A stretch of 64,000 nt of DNA from Mycoplana azooxidifex (GCF_014196765.1 NZ_JACIEE010000001.1:496001-560000); one strand, 5' to 3'; positions 1-10,168 are shown, counted from the first letter of the stretch. Notes: generated by a model from the sequence alone, not told the origin. Made by a program: numbers and translations.

Positions 1-1666
1 TCACGCTCAAGGCGCCATCCCTCAGCGTCAGCAGCGCATCGACCTTGCTCGCCTCCTCGCCGAAGGCGGTGAACCGCTCGGCCTTCAGGTCGAGCGCGAT
101 GGAATGGCCAAGCAGCACGTCTGCGGAAGCTTCGCCCGCCACGAGCCCCGCTAGCGCCCGCAGCGTCTCGATCTCGACTGTGTCGCCGCCGAGCTGGATG
201 GAGAGGCTGGGCGCGTCGTCGTTGGGCGACTGGCGTTCGATCCGGCCCTTCAGCGTCGCGCCGCCGGCGGCGATCTCCAGGTTCTCGAAACGCTGGACCT
301 GGTCCGTCAGTTCGACTTCCGCGGCAAAGCCCGCACTGCGCAGCCTGCGGATCTCCGGATCGACCGAGCCGGCAGCCCAGGCGGCAAAGCCGGAGGGCTG
401 GTTCGAGGCGACCAGCAGATCGCCGACGAAGGCGCGCGTACCCTTGAGCGTCAGCCGTCCCTTTGCATCGACGGTGGTGCGGCCCGGAAATTGCGCGGTT
501 CCGTGCGCCACCGTCCAGCCGTCGCCGTCCGGCTCCACGTCGAGCATGACATCGCGAATGGTCGTGTCGCCGACGACGATCGCCGGCAGTTTCAGGCTCG
601 CCCGCCCCGGCACCTGCGGCACAGGTATGTCGGCCAGGATCGAAAGCAGCCCCTCCAGGCGCTGGCGCGCCGAGGTCTGCGCGTTGCGCCCCGTCTTGCC
701 CTGTTCGCCGTTGCGGCCGATCCGGCTGACGTCGATCTGCTGGCCGTCGGCGATCAGCAGAAACTCGGGCTGCTTGCCGGTATCGAGCGTCGCCTCTCCG
801 GTGACGAGATAGGGATCCGCCGGATCGCCGGCCTGGAGAGTGTAGCGGGGAACGCGCAGGCGGTCGTTGGAGAGTTCGAAATCTCCGCCGACGCGGATCG
901 GGTTCGGCGCCGGCTTGCCGTCGGCGGCCGGCTTCTGCCCGAGCGCGAAAGTGCCCCGATACTGCGGCCTGAAATCCACGACCTCGAGGTCGCCGTCGAG
1001 ATCGACAGTGAAGCCGATCTGGTCGGGGACCACGCGCGCCTTCATCTTCAGCACGCCGCGCTCGTCTGTCTGCCCCGTCGATATCTGGAAGGCACCGGCG
1101 TTGCCGTCGAGCACGCCGCGGCCGTCGATGCGCCACGGCCCGTTCAGCGAGCGCGCCGACATCCGGGCGTCGAGGGTGCTGATACGGCGCGTGCGGCCGG
1201 CCTGCTCGTCGATGAACTCGATCTCGCCGCCGGTCACCGCCACGTTCTCGAGCACGACGGTCTTGGCCGGAATGTCGGACTTGCGCCCGCGCGCCCAGTC
1301 GAGCGTGCCGTCGGCCATGAGCTTCAGGCGCACCCTCGGCTCGTCGATGCGCATGTCGAAGATCAGCGCCTCTCCGCTCAGGAACGGCGCCAGCTCCGCA
1401 TCCATGGAGAACCTGCGAATGGTGATGGCCGCGTCGCCGCCCTCGTCCTCGCCGACGCGGACGTCGTGCAGGGTAACGGAGGGAAAGGGGATGAGCCTTG
1501 CATCCACCTTGCCGTGGACGACGACGTTGCGGCCGACGATCCGGCTCGCCTCGCGCTCGAAATCCTGGCGGAATCCCGTCCAGTCGATGAAGTACGGGGC
1601 CAGCAGTGCGCCGAACAGCGCCAGCACGACCAGACCGCCAATCGCCAACATCACACGTGCGAGCAC
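1..1666 (-). CDS. AsmA family protein, C-terminus cut by the window edge
   Basis: About 555 codons are present and the frame runs open to the left edge, so the C-terminal part is missing. The N-terminus has a single membrane anchor (about residues 5-28) followed by a motif APYFIDWTGFR and an EASRIVGR segment, the usual start of rhizobial AsmA proteins. The rest is a repetitive beta-rich region with many short hydrophobic strands, including repeated 'V..G..FEL' and 'LD.RMSARSLNGPWR' style segments. AsmA-like proteins are inner-membrane anchored, face the periplasm and are implicated in outer-membrane lipid homeostasis. I chose GTG at 1666 because it gives the family-like start M-L-A-R-V. ATG at 1651 is an alternative. 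Family assignment is fairly sure; the specific role is not. Confidence 0.8.
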   Translation of the reverse strand, partial: MLARVMLAIGGLVVLALFGALLAPYFIDWTGFRQDFEREASRIVGRNVVVHGKVDARLIPFPSVTLHDVRVGEDEGGDAAITIRRFSMDAELAPFLSGEALIFDMRIDEPRVRLKLMADGTLDWARGRKSDIPAKTVVLENVAVTGGEIEFIDEQAGRTRRISTLDARMSARSLNGPWRIDGRGVLDGNAGAFQISTGQTDERGVLKMKARVVPDQIGFTVDLDGDLEVVDFRPQYRGTFALGQKPAADGKPAPNPIRVGGDFELSNDRLRVPRYTLQAGDPADPYLVTGEATLDTGKQPEFLLIADGQQIDVSRIGRNGEQGKTGRNAQTSARQRLEGLLSILADIPVPQVPGRASLKLPAIVVGDTTIRDVMLDVEPDGDGWTVAHGTAQFPGRTTVDAKGRLTLKGTRAFVGDLLVASNQPSGFAAWAAGSVDPEIRRLRSAGFAAEVELTDQVQRFENLEIAAGGATLKGRIERQSPNDDAPSLSIQLGGDTVEIETLRALAGLVAGEASADVLLGHSIALDLKAERFTAFGEEASKVDALLTLRDGALSV

Positions 1667-1797
1667 GCTGCCAATCCCGACACTACCGACACACGTTTGC
1701 CGCCGGGAGCGGGCCTACGTTCATGTCCATTTCCATACCCGGCGTTTCTTCCGCCCTCGTATCCTCTGCGACTATAAGCAGATGTTGGGCACATGTC

Positions 1798-3210
1798 TCA
1801 CCCCAAGCGAAAAATCTTTCCGGGGTTGAGGATGTTGTCGGGATCGAGCGCCCGCTTGATCTGTCGCATGACATCCACCGCCTCGCCCAGTTCCCGAGGC
1901 AGGAAGGCCTGCTTTCCCTGGCCGATGCCGTGCTCGCCGGTGCAGGTGCCGTCCATCGACAGCGCCCGCCCGTTGAGCCGGCCGACGAAGGCCTCGACCT
2001 TCTCGATCTCGGCCGGGTCCTGATCGTCGAAGACGACGCTGACGTGGAAATTGCCGTCGCCGGCGTGCCCGACGATCGGCGCCAGCAGGCCGTGCTGCTC
2101 GATGTCCGCTTCCGTCTCCGCCACGCAGTCGGCGAGCCGCGAGATCGGCACGCAGACATCGGTGGCAAGCACGGCCGCACCGGCGCGCAATGCCTTGGCC
2201 GCCCAGTAGACGTTGTGGCGCGCCTTCCAGAGCCGCGCCCGCTCGTCTGCATCCGAGGTCCACTGGAAGTCGCCGCCGCCGCATTCCGAAGCCACCTCGC
2301 CGAACTGCCGCGACTGCAGCGCGACGCTCTCCTCGCTTCCGTGAAACTCGACGAACAAGGTCGGCTGTTCGGGCAGGGTGAGGCCGGAATAGGCGTTGCA
2401 GGCCTTGATCTGCAGCGCGTTGAGGAGCTCGATGCGCGCCACCGGAATGCCGAGCTGGATCGTCATGATCACCGCGTTGCAGGCATCCTTCAGCGTCGGA
2501 AACCCACAGATGCCGCCGGCGATCATCTCCGGTATCCCCTGCAGACGCAGGGTGACGGAAGTGAGCACGCCAAGCGTGCCCTCCGAACCCACATAGAGCC
2601 GCGTCAGGTCGTAGCCGGCCGACGACTTTCGCGCCCGCCTGGCCGTCCGGATCTCCTCGCCCCTGGCCGTCACGACGGTCACCGCCAGCACGTTGTCCTT
2701 CATCGTGCCGTAGCGGACCGCATTGGTGCCGGAAGCGCGCGTGGAGGCCATGCCGCCGATCGAGGCGTTCGCGCCCGGATCGATCGGAAAGAACAGGCCG
2801 GTGTCGCGCAGATAGGCATTCAGTTCCTCGCGTGTGATGCCGGGCTCCACCGTGCAGTCGAGATCCTCGGCGTTCACTTCAAGAACCCGGTTCATCCGGC
2901 TGAAATCGATGGAAATGCCGCCATGCGGCGCGTTGACCTGCCCCTCCAGCGAGGACCCCGTTCCGAAGGGGATGACCGGAACCCTGTGTTCGGCGCAAAG
3001 CCGCACCGCAGTCGTCACGTCCTCCTTGCCCTGGGCAAACAGGACGCCGTCGGACAGCTGGGCCGGAATATAGGTGGTCGTGTGGGCATGCTGCGCACGG
3101 ATCGCCTCGCCGGTCTGGAACCGATCCCCGAAGACCTGCCGGAAGGCCGAGACCGCCGTTGCGATCGCCTCCTCGTTCCGCAACCCCGTCCTGATATCCG
3201 AAAGCGCCAT
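1798..3210 (-). CDS. FAD-binding D-lactate/glycolate dehydrogenase-type oxidase
   Basis: A 470-residue flavoprotein of the GlcD/D-lactate dehydrogenase (cytochrome) group. The N-terminal half is a PCMH-type FAD domain with the FAD loop PFGTGSSLEGQ (about residue 82) and DPGANASIGGM. The C-terminal half carries the conserved metal/active-site motif GHAGDGNFH and a GTCTGEHGIG motif near the end, both typical of D-2-hydroxyacid dehydrogenases that pass electrons to the respiratory chain. The likely substrate is D-lactate, but glycolate or another 2-hydroxyacid cannot be excluded because glcE/glcF partners are absent nearby. The ATG is preceded by GGAGG with 7 bases spacing. It appears to be transcribed alone. 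Confidence 0.9.
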   Translation of the reverse strand: MALSDIRTGLRNEEAIATAVSAFRQVFGDRFQTGEAIRAQHAHTTTYIPAQLSDGVLFAQGKEDVTTAVRLCAEHRVPVIPFGTGSSLEGQVNAPHGGISIDFSRMNRVLEVNAEDLDCTVEPGITREELNAYLRDTGLFFPIDPGANASIGGMASTRASGTNAVRYGTMKDNVLAVTVVTARGEEIRTARRARKSSAGYDLTRLYVGSEGTLGVLTSVTLRLQGIPEMIAGGICGFPTLKDACNAVIMTIQLGIPVARIELLNALQIKACNAYSGLTLPEQPTLFVEFHGSEESVALQSRQFGEVASECGGGDFQWTSDADERARLWKARHNVYWAAKALRAGAAVLATDVCVPISRLADCVAETEADIEQHGLLAPIVGHAGDGNFHVSVVFDDQDPAEIEKVEAFVGRLNGRALSMDGTCTGEHGIGQGKQAFLPRELGEAVDVMRQIKRALDPDNILNPGKIFRLG

Positions 3211-3377
3211 CGATCATCCTCCGCTGCATATACGTCGCCATATGGGCGACCCGCAGTGCTTCTGTCCAGAGTAGTTTCGCAAGCCCTCCGCACCTTCGTG
3301 CGCCTATGTTATTAGTTTGTAATATACAACGCGATGGCGGATAATTGCAGCCATGGATGGAAAGAGGAGCGCAAGCC

Positions 3378-3611
3378 ATGAGCCAGCGCAGCGTCTGGAC
3401 AATCATCGCCATCGTCATCCTTCTGGCGATCATGACGGTCAGCTATCGGATCACAACCGAAAGAGGAACGACAGAGACCACGGCCCTGCCCCCGCCCCCG
3501 TCCAGCGAACAGACGGGTTCGACGACCACAGGCACCGCAGCGCCTTCAACGGACATGGCGTCGGAGCCGAAACCGGTCGAGGGCACGCAACAGCCGGCAA
3601 CGGGCAACTGA
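3378..3611 (+). CDS. Small single-pass membrane protein, unknown function
   Basis: A 77-residue protein with a hydrophobic segment at about residues 7-24 and a Thr/Pro/Ser-rich low-complexity tail, so it is probably anchored in the inner membrane with the tail in the periplasm. An upstream in-frame ATG at 3345 exists, but the ATG at 3378 has AGGAG eight bases before it and gives a sensible N-terminus, so it is preferred. No recognisable domain. It lies between two minus-strand genes with its own presumed promoter. Similar short anchor-plus-tail proteins are common hypothetical proteins in rhizobia. Confidence 0.6.
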   Translation: MSQRSVWTIIAIVILLAIMTVSYRITTERGTTETTALPPPPSSEQTGSTTTGTAAPSTDMASEPKPVEGTQQPATGN

Positions 3612-3695
3612 CATCGCTCCGGGGCGTCCGCGCCCGTCCCCGCACGGGTAGCCCGCGCGTTGCCGCGGGGCCTGCCGCGTTGTCTGTCGAGACGG

Positions 3696-5345
3696 TCAGA
3701 AGATCAGGAAATCCGCAGCCGTGAGGTCGAGGCCCGTATCCAATCGTGCGATCCGGACGGCTTCCCCCTTGCCCGAGCCGTCGGCGTCATAGAAGAGGTC
3801 GCCCGTCCGGCTGTGATACACGATCCGGTCGTTCGCATCGTGCGCCTCCGCCCCGACGGCGAACGCGGACCTAGCGAGTTGGCCGACCTTCAGCGTCGCG
3901 AACACGTCGCCGTCGAGCAGGATACGGTCCTGCGACACGTCGAAATCGGCGATCCTGTCCACATTGCCCTTGCCCGGCTTCGTATCGAAGACGAACTGGT
4001 CCCTCCCCGATCCGCCGGAAAGACTGTCCAGTCCCGAACCGCCCTTGAGCCGGTCGTCCCCGCCGCCGCCGGAGAGCGTGTCGGCGCCGCCCCCGCCTGA
4101 AAGCGTATCGTTGCCCGTGCCTCCGGAAAGCCTGTCGTTTCCGGAACCGCCGCTGAGCGCATCCTTGCCGGATCCGCCATAGAGGCGGTCGTCGCCTTCG
4201 CCGCCAGAAAGGCGATCGTTGCCGCTGCCGCCGTAAAGGCGGTCGTTGCCGGCATTGCCGTAGAGCGTGTCGCTGCCGTCGCGCCCGTCCACCCTGTCGT
4301 TGCCGGCAAGGCCCTCGATCTTGTCGGCCAGCTTCGAGCCGCGCAGCGTGTCGGACTTGGCCGTCGGCCTGATATAGGCGGGATCGCCGTCATGGGTGCC
4401 GACCAGGCGGTCGAGGTCGCGCTCGGGTGCGGCGAACGGGATGAAGCCGTCCTCGAGCGCCAGCTTGTTGAACTGCGCGACCCGCATGCTGCCGTTGACA
4501 TAGTCGACGGCGAAAACCGGCTTGTCGTTCTTGAGGAAGTCCCGCTTGAGGATCGCGATCGTCTCTTCGTCCGCGTTGAGCCGGTTGTTCTCGTCAGCAT
4601 CGCCGCCATAGTAGACGTCCTCGACGGCAATGCCGCCGATCGCATCCAGATAGGCCTTCTTGCGCGCGGTGTCGGAACCGAGGTCGTTGATGATCCAGGC
4701 GCCGTTCTGCGGGATGACGAAGAAATCCGGATTGGTCTCGCGCGCATGCTCCGTCAACGCGACGATGAAATCGACCATGCGCTGCGCCGCCTGCTTGACG
4801 TTCTTCGGATCGCCCGCCTCCCGGTCCTTGTCGGCGACTTCGGCGCCCCAGAAGTAGTAACCGTCGACGATGTCGAGATAGGCCGCGTCGAAGCCGGTCT
4901 TGACGATGGCGTCGAGGTCGCCGGTCTTCCTGTCGTTGAACATGAGCTTCTGCCAGTCCGGGTCCCAATACCGGACCTTGCGCGATTCCGGCCAGTCCGG
5001 GTTGACCGGCCCGAGCCAGTCCGGCGCCTTTCCGGTCAGCTTGTCGGGCGCGTCCCCGCCCGTGGTCCACTCGTCGCGCCAGTAGTCGCGGAAATCCGAG
5101 GCCTCGCCGATCGAGATATAGGAGACGACCACCGACCGGCCGCCCATGCCGTCCTTCATGCGGGTGATCTCGTCGTGCGAGAACCGGCCGGCATTCGTGC
5201 CGTCGCGCGAGGAATCGATCACCAGCAGGTCGTGGGTCGCCTGGGCGAGCAGGTCGGCTCTCGCGGCCTTGCCGTTCAGTCCCTGCAGGGCGTAGCCCCA
5301 GTTGTCGACCGCGACGGTCCCCGTGGAAGTCCTGAATTTCACCAT
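3696..5345 (-). CDS. RTX-type secreted protein with GH114 (TM1410/MJ1477-like) glycosidase domain
   Basis: A 549-residue two-part protein. Residues 10-310 match the TM1410/MJ1477 group (COG2342, GH114-like; known members include endo-alpha-1,4-polygalactosaminidase): [13 protein letters not shown] at about 155, [10 protein letters not shown] at about 208 and VEDVYYGG at about 241, with conserved acidic residues fitting a TIM-barrel hydrolase. Residues 345-449 are a run of about twelve GGxGxDxL-type nonapeptides, the calcium-binding RTX roll. The last 90 residues end in an acidic/hydrophobic type I secretion signal (ends DFLIF). There is no N-terminal signal peptide, as expected for type I export. 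No ABC exporter or membrane fusion gene is adjacent, so the exporter must be elsewhere. The substrate may be an amino-sugar polymer; this is inference from the family. Confidence 0.85.
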   Translation of the reverse strand: MVKFRTSTGTVAVDNWGYALQGLNGKAARADLLAQATHDLLVIDSSRDGTNAGRFSHDEITRMKDGMGGRSVVVSYISIGEASDFRDYWRDEWTTGGDAPDKLTGKAPDWLGPVNPDWPESRKVRYWDPDWQKLMFNDRKTGDLDAIVKTGFDAAYLDIVDGYYFWGAEVADKDREAGDPKNVKQAAQRMVDFIVALTEHARETNPDFFVIPQNGAWIINDLGSDTARKKAYLDAIGGIAVEDVYYGGDADENNRLNADEETIAILKRDFLKNDKPVFAVDYVNGSMRVAQFNKLALEDGFIPFAAPERDLDRLVGTHDGDPAYIRPTAKSDTLRGSKLADKIEGLAGNDRVDGRDGSDTLYGNAGNDRLYGGSGNDRLSGGEGDDRLYGGSGKDALSGGSGNDRLSGGTGNDTLSGGGGADTLSGGGGDDRLKGGSGLDSLSGGSGRDQFVFDTKPGKGNVDRIADFDVSQDRILLDGDVFATLKVGQLARSAFAVGAEAHDANDRIVYHSRTGDLFYDADGSGKGEAVRIARLDTGLDLTAADFLIF

Positions 5346-5519
5346 TGCACTGCTCGATCCCGTTTCAACCCGCGCGCTCGCCCGGCTGGCGGCGCGGTCG
5401 CACCAAGGCGATCCTGGGCGATGAATACGACGCGAATGCTAACAGGGGGGATGGTTTGCGACCGGCAATTGCAAAAAGGGTTGCCGAGGGGTGAACGAAT
5501 GCCGCCGGCCGGCGCCTGC

Positions 5520-8500
5520 CTACTCCGCGGCCTGTGCCGGCGGGGGCGGCAGCAATTCGCGCCCCTCCATGTCGACCGCCTTCGGCTTGAGGCCGGCAGC
5601 CGCCTCCATCTCCTTGCGCAGCCGCCGTTCCTCGTCCGCATGCGGCTTGGCGAAGCGCGCCATGGCGAGGTAGGCGACCGGCGTCAGGTAGAGCGTGACG
5701 ACCGCGGCAAGCCCGAGGCCGCCCACGAGGACCCAGCCGAGCGCGATGCGGGCTTCCGCCCCTGCGCCACTCGCAAGCACCAGCGGCAGCGCACCGACGA
5801 CGGTTGCGATCATGGTCATCATCACCGGCCGCAGGCGGATGTTGGACGCGTTCTCGATCGCGCTGCGCACGTCCTGCCCGCGATCGCGGAGCTGGTTGGC
5901 GAATTCGACGATCAGGATGCCGTTCTTGGCCATGATGCCGACGAGCAGGACCAGGCCGATCTGGCTGTAGATGTTCAGCGAGGTGCCCGTCAGGATCATG
6001 GCGAAGATGGCGCAGGCCAGCCCCAGCGGCACCGTCGTCATGATGATCAGCGCGCTGACGACGCTTTCGAACTGGGCGGCCAGGACGAGGAAGATGATGA
6101 CGAGCGCAAAGCCGAAGGTGATGATCAGGCCGTTGGTGTTCTCGTCGAGGGTCGCGGCCTCGGCCATCGGGATGAGGCGCGAGCCCGGCGGTAGCAGCGG
6201 CTCGGCCATCTGCTCCACCATCGTCAGCGCATCGCCGAGCGCCAGCCCGCCCTTCAGCCCTGCGGAGAGCGAGACGGACCGCAACTGCTGCTCGCGAGAC
6301 AACTGCGGCGCCACCGCCTTCTCCTCCAGCGTCGCGATGGAGGACATCGGCACGATCTTGCCGTCTCCGGTTTTGAGGAAGATGTTCTCCAGGTCGGTCG
6401 GATCGTTGACCGGGTTCGTGGTGGACGAGATGACGACAGGATAGGCCTGCCCCTCCACGTAGACGTCGACGATGCTCGTGCCCTCGAGAATGGCCTTGAG
6501 CGCCGCCGAAAGCCCGTTGATGTCGACGCCGAGGTCGGACGCACGCTCGCGGTCGATGGTGACAGACAGCTGCGCCTGGTTCGCCTCGTAGTTCAGGCGG
6601 ACGTTCTCGAACCGGCCGCTGTCCTCGATCTTCCTGACGAGCTCGGCCGCCGCCCGTCCGAGCTTGTCGTAGTTGTTGCCGACAAGCGCCACCTGCAGGC
6701 CGTTGCCGGCGCCGCGGATGCCGAGGCTGTTGGGCTGGATGGCGAAGGCGCGCACCGAAGGCACCTCGGCGGCGGCCGCGTTGATGTCGGCGACGATCTG
6801 CTGCTGGGTGCGTTCGCGTTCGCTCCAGGGGGCGAGCGTGAGCACCATGAAGCCGCTGTTGGTCGAGCCGCCCTGCCCCGAAACGGAGTAGATGTTGACG
6901 ATCTCTCCCTTGTCGTAGAGCGGGCGCAGCTTCTCCTCGATCAGGCGCATCTGGTCCTGCGCATACTCGAGCGAGACCCCCTGCGGCGCCTGGATGCGCA
7001 TCATCACCAGCGAGCGGTCCTCGCTGGGGGTCAGTTCTGACTTCAGCGACAGGAACGATCCGGCGCCGAAGGCGGTGAACAGCAGCGCCACGGCGAAGAC
7101 GACCATGGGCGCGTTGAGGCAGGCGTTCAGCGAGCGGCGATAGAAGCCCGCGCAAAAATCGCCGAACCGCCCGAGGATCCCCCCGTGGCCATGCTCGACA
7201 TTCTCCTTCGTCAGCATGCGCGAGGCCAGCATCGGGCACAGCGTCAGCGCGACGAAGCCCGACAGCAGCAGCGCGAAGGCCAGCACGAAGCCGAACTCGC
7301 GGAACAGCCGGCCGGTCTGGCCCGGCAGGAAGGACAGCGGCACGAACACCGCGCACAGCGTCGCGGTGGTGGCGATGACGGCGAAGAACACCTCCAGCGT
7401 CCCGAGCACGGCGGCCGCCCGCGGGCCGAGCCCTTCCGCGCGTCGGCGCACGATGTTCTCCAGCACCACGATCGCATCGTCCACGACGAGGCCGGTGGCA
7501 AGCACGATCGCCAGCAGAGTGAGGATGTTGATCGAGAAGCCGGCGAGATAGATCGCCGCGATCGTGCCGATCAGCGCGATCGGCATCGAGATCGTCGGAA
7601 TGAGCGTCGCCCGCCAGTCGAGCAGGAAGAGATAGATCACCAGCGTCACGATGATCACCGCGACCGCGAGCGCGATCTCCACCTCGTGCAGCGCGCCCTC
7701 GATGAAGACGGCGTCGTCGCTCGTGACCCTGAGCTCCGTGCCCTCCGGGAGGATCCCCTTCAACTCTTCGACGGTGGTGCGGATGCCTGCGGAAATGTCG
7801 AGCGTGTTCGACTGCGCCTGGCGGATGATGCCGAGCCCGATGCCCGGCTTCCCGTTCGAGCGCAGCGCCGTGGTGCCGTCGTCGGGTCCGAGCGTGATCG
7901 TCGCCAGGTCGCCGAGCCGGACGCGGTTCTGCAGCATCAGGTTCTCGAAGTCCTCGGGTTTGGCGAGGTCGGCCGTCGCCCGCACCGTGATGTCCTGGTT
8001 CATGCTGGTGAGCGAACCGGCCGGCACGTCGAACGATGCCGTCGCCAGCGCATCGCGCAGGTCGGCGATCGTCAGCCCACGGCTCGCGAGCTTCGCCTGG
8101 TCGATGTCGACGCGGAAGACCTTCTCCTGCTCGCCCGACACGTCCACGTCGGCGACGCCCTCGACGGCGGCGAGCCGGTCGGTGACCTCGTTCTCGGCAA
8201 GCAGCGTCAGGTCCTCCATCGACAGGCGATCGGAGGTGAGCGCCAGCCGCATGATCGGCTGGCTGTCGGCATCCGCCTTGACGACGCGCGGCTCCTCGGC
8301 ACCGTCGGGGACCTGGTTTGCCACCCGGCCGAGCGCATCGCGCACGTCGTTAGCCGCCTGGCTGACATCGGTCGTGTCGGAAAACTGCAGGGTGACGCGG
8401 CTGCGTCCGAACGACGAGGACGAGGAGATGTCCTTGATCCCCTGCACGCGCGACACCGCCCCCTCGATGACGTCCGTCAACTCGCGATCGACCGTCTCCG

Positions 8501-8714
8501 GCGAGGCGCCCTCGAATTCCGTGGTGACGGTGATGACCGGCTGGTCGACGGACGGCAGCTCGCGGATCTCGACGCCGTTGAAGGCTGCAAGCCCTGCGAC
8601 GACGATCAGGGTATTGACGACGAGCGCGAAGATCGGCCGGCGCACGAACAGCGCCGTGAAGCCGCCCTGCCCGCCATGGATGTCGGTCTCTGCGCCACCC
8701 TTTGCCGCCATCAC
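5520..8714 (-). CDS. RND efflux transporter permease (AcrB/HAE1-like)
   Basis: A 1064-residue inner-membrane proton-driven pump subunit of full family length. It shows the RND layout: TM1 near residue 30, a large periplasmic loop, a TM block at about 350-550 containing the proton-relay pair in GLVVDDAIVVLENI, a second periplasmic loop, and a final TM block at about 865-1030 with a GIMAKNGILIVEF motif. A charged cytoplasmic C-terminal tail follows. Its start overlaps the stop of the upstream adaptor gene by 4 bases (ATGA), so the two are translationally coupled. No outer-membrane factor or TetR-type regulator sits beside it, so a TolC-like partner elsewhere is likely. Drug or solvent efflux is likely, but the substrate cannot be read. 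Confidence 0.93.
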   Translation of the reverse strand: MMAAKGGAETDIHGGQGGFTALFVRRPIFALVVNTLIVVAGLAAFNGVEIRELPSVDQPVITVTTEFEGASPETVDRELTDVIEGAVSRVQGIKDISSSSSFGRSRVTLQFSDTTDVSQAANDVRDALGRVANQVPDGAEEPRVVKADADSQPIMRLALTSDRLSMEDLTLLAENEVTDRLAAVEGVADVDVSGEQEKVFRVDIDQAKLASRGLTIADLRDALATASFDVPAGSLTSMNQDITVRATADLAKPEDFENLMLQNRVRLGDLATITLGPDDGTTALRSNGKPGIGLGIIRQAQSNTLDISAGIRTTVEELKGILPEGTELRVTSDDAVFIEGALHEVEIALAVAVIIVTLVIYLFLLDWRATLIPTISMPIALIGTIAAIYLAGFSINILTLLAIVLATGLVVDDAIVVLENIVRRRAEGLGPRAAAVLGTLEVFFAVIATTATLCAVFVPLSFLPGQTGRLFREFGFVLAFALLLSGFVALTLCPMLASRMLTKENVEHGHGGILGRFGDFCAGFYRRSLNACLNAPMVVFAVALLFTAFGAGSFLSLKSELTPSEDRSLVMMRIQAPQGVSLEYAQDQMRLIEEKLRPLYDKGEIVNIYSVSGQGGSTNSGFMVLTLAPWSERERTQQQIVADINAAAAEVPSVRAFAIQPNSLGIRGAGNGLQVALVGNNYDKLGRAAAELVRKIEDSGRFENVRLNYEANQAQLSVTIDRERASDLGVDINGLSAALKAILEGTSIVDVYVEGQAYPVVISSTTNPVNDPTDLENIFLKTGDGKIVPMSSIATLEEKAVAPQLSREQQLRSVSLSAGLKGGLALGDALTMVEQMAEPLLPPGSRLIPMAEAATLDENTNGLIITFGFALVIIFLVLAAQFESVVSALIIMTTVPLGLACAIFAMILTGTSLNIYSQIGLVLLVGIMAKNGILIVEFANQLRDRGQDVRSAIENASNIRLRPVMMTMIATVVGALPLVLASGAGAEARIALGWVLVGGLGLAAVVTLYLTPVAYLAMARFAKPHADEERRLRKEMEAAAGLKPKAVDMEGRELLPPPPAQAAE

Positions 8715-9901
8715 GTCCCCTCCGCAGCGGGCGGCTCGCGCGCCCGGTTTTCCGCCCCCATCACCTTGACGTCCGCATCGTCGCGCAGCCGCTGCAGGCC
8801 TTCGGTCGCAACGACTTCGTTCTCAGTAAGCTTGGCATCGACGAGCACCCGATCGGGATTGCGCTGGATGATCTTCACCGGCACTTTCTGTGCCTTGTCG
8901 CCGGCGATCCGCCAGACATAGGAGCCATCGGCGCTCCACTGCAGCGCCAGCGGATCGACGCTCGGATAGCGGTCGCCTTCGAACAGCATGCTGACGGAGA
9001 ACGACATGCCGGCGCGCAGGATGTCTTCCGGGTTGTCGATGCGCGCACGGATCCTGAGCGTGCGGCTCGCCTGGTCGATGCGGTTGTCGATGGCCTCGAC
9101 CGAGCCGGTGAACACTTCGCCGGGCCGGGCGATCGCGGTGGCGGAAATCGGTCCGCCGACGCGCACCTTGGTGGCGAAGCGTTCCGGTACCCAGAAATCG
9201 CCGAGGATGTCGGAGCGGTCGTCGACCCGGGCGATCTCGCTCGAGGTCGTGACGTAGTCGCCGACGTTGACGAGGATGATGCCGACCACGCCGTCGAAGG
9301 GTGCGTTGATGTCGCGGCGGTGCAGGTCGAGTTCGGCCTTCTGCAGCGCCAGTTCCGCCGCCTTCAGCTCGTCGCGCGCATCCTGGATCGCGACGTCGGT
9401 GACGGCTGCGGCCGCCTTCAGGTTCTCGTAGCGCTTCAGCTTGTCCTGCGCCCGGTCGCGGGTCAGGCGCGCCTGGTCGGCGGCGATCCTCTGCTCGTCG
9501 TTGTCGAGGCGCGCCATCACCTGTCCCTGCGCCACCCGGTCGCCGGACTTGACGAGGACCTCGATGAGGTTGCCGGTGGAATAGGGCGTCACGATCACGG
9601 AGCGGACGGCCTCGCCGTCGCCGATCGCGTTCAGCCGGTCGTTGACGACCGCGAGCTCGACCGGCCTGGTCACGACGAGCGCCGGCCCGCCGAAGCCGCC
9701 GGCCTGGCGGCGGCCGCCGCCCTGCCCTTGTCCCTGTCTACCGCCGCCGGCTTCGACGGCCGGAGCCACCCAGGAAACGATCCCGTCAGGAACGCCTGCG
9801 GCCTTCAGGGAATCGGCTGCGCCGGGCGCAATCCGTCCCCAGATGACGATGCCGACGCCGACGACGGCGAGGCTCACAAGCACTTGCTTCCAAACGCGCA
9901 T
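8711..9901 (-). CDS. RND efflux periplasmic adaptor subunit (membrane fusion protein)
   Basis: A 396-residue periplasmic adaptor for the downstream RND pump. It has an N-terminal membrane anchor (about residues 6-25), then a Gly/Gln/Arg-rich linker (about 52-70), and a split biotinyl-lipoyl domain whose first half is near VLVKSGDRVAQGQVMARLDN. An alpha-helical hairpin rich in Ala/Lys/Asp follows, then the second lipoyl half (NAPFDGVVG) and a beta-barrel. It is first in a two-gene operon (ATGA overlap with the permease). The upstream 267 bases are shared with a divergent Tat-exported cyclase gene, so expression of the two sides may be co-regulated. Confidence 0.92.
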   Translation of the reverse strand: MRVWKQVLVSLAVVGVGIVIWGRIAPGAADSLKAAGVPDGIVSWVAPAVEAGGGRQGQGQGGGRRQAGGFGGPALVVTRPVELAVVNDRLNAIGDGEAVRSVIVTPYSTGNLIEVLVKSGDRVAQGQVMARLDNDEQRIAADQARLTRDRAQDKLKRYENLKAAAAVTDVAIQDARDELKAAELALQKAELDLHRRDINAPFDGVVGIILVNVGDYVTTSSEIARVDDRSDILGDFWVPERFATKVRVGGPISATAIARPGEVFTGSVEAIDNRIDQASRTLRIRARIDNPEDILRAGMSFSVSMLFEGDRYPSVDPLALQWSADGSYVWRIAGDKAQKVPVKIIQRNPDRVLVDAKLTENEVVATEGLQRLRDDADVKVMGAENRAREPPAAEGT

Positions 9902-10168
9902 CCAGGACTCCGGACATGAAACGGCCGTCCGCCTTCAGGGTGGTTCGCCGAACGGGCCAAGTATCATGCCTGACCCATGAACCGGCAATGAAAGAATGCG
10001 ATCATTACGTAATTGTAAGGATTGCGCGAAAATTCGTTCGCTACCGGTATCGGTTGCAGCAATCCGCTGTGCTGACGGCTCCCCGCCCGCTTGATAGCCT
10101 GCGCATCGGCGAACCGGGTTCGCCTCGTTTTCAGAGACGGTGTATCTTTTCGAAAAAGGGGAAATGCG
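9902..10168. promoter_or_regulatory. Divergent promoter region between efflux operon and cyclase operon
   Basis: This 267-base spacer must contain the promoters for both the RND adaptor (leftward) and the cyclase (rightward). A perfect 10-base palindrome ATTACGTAAT lies at 10004-10013 and a TACCGGTA palindrome lies near 10043. Either could be an operator, but no regulator gene is adjacent and I cannot assign a protein. Confidence 0.4.

Noticed and set aside
3900-4320. Tandem DNA repeat or CRISPR-like array
   Set aside because: The periodicity of about 27 bases is the coding of RTX nonapeptides, not a spacer-repeat array.
4392-6194. 600-codon plus-strand frame across the RTX and RND genes
   Set aside because: Antisense to two well-supported genes and the spacer between them; composition is Arg/Asp/Val-rich without any family motif.
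5365-7356. 663-codon minus-strand frame overlapping the RND permease in another frame
   Set aside because: Permease motifs are continuous in the other frame; this one is a low-complexity Arg/Ala/Gly shadow.
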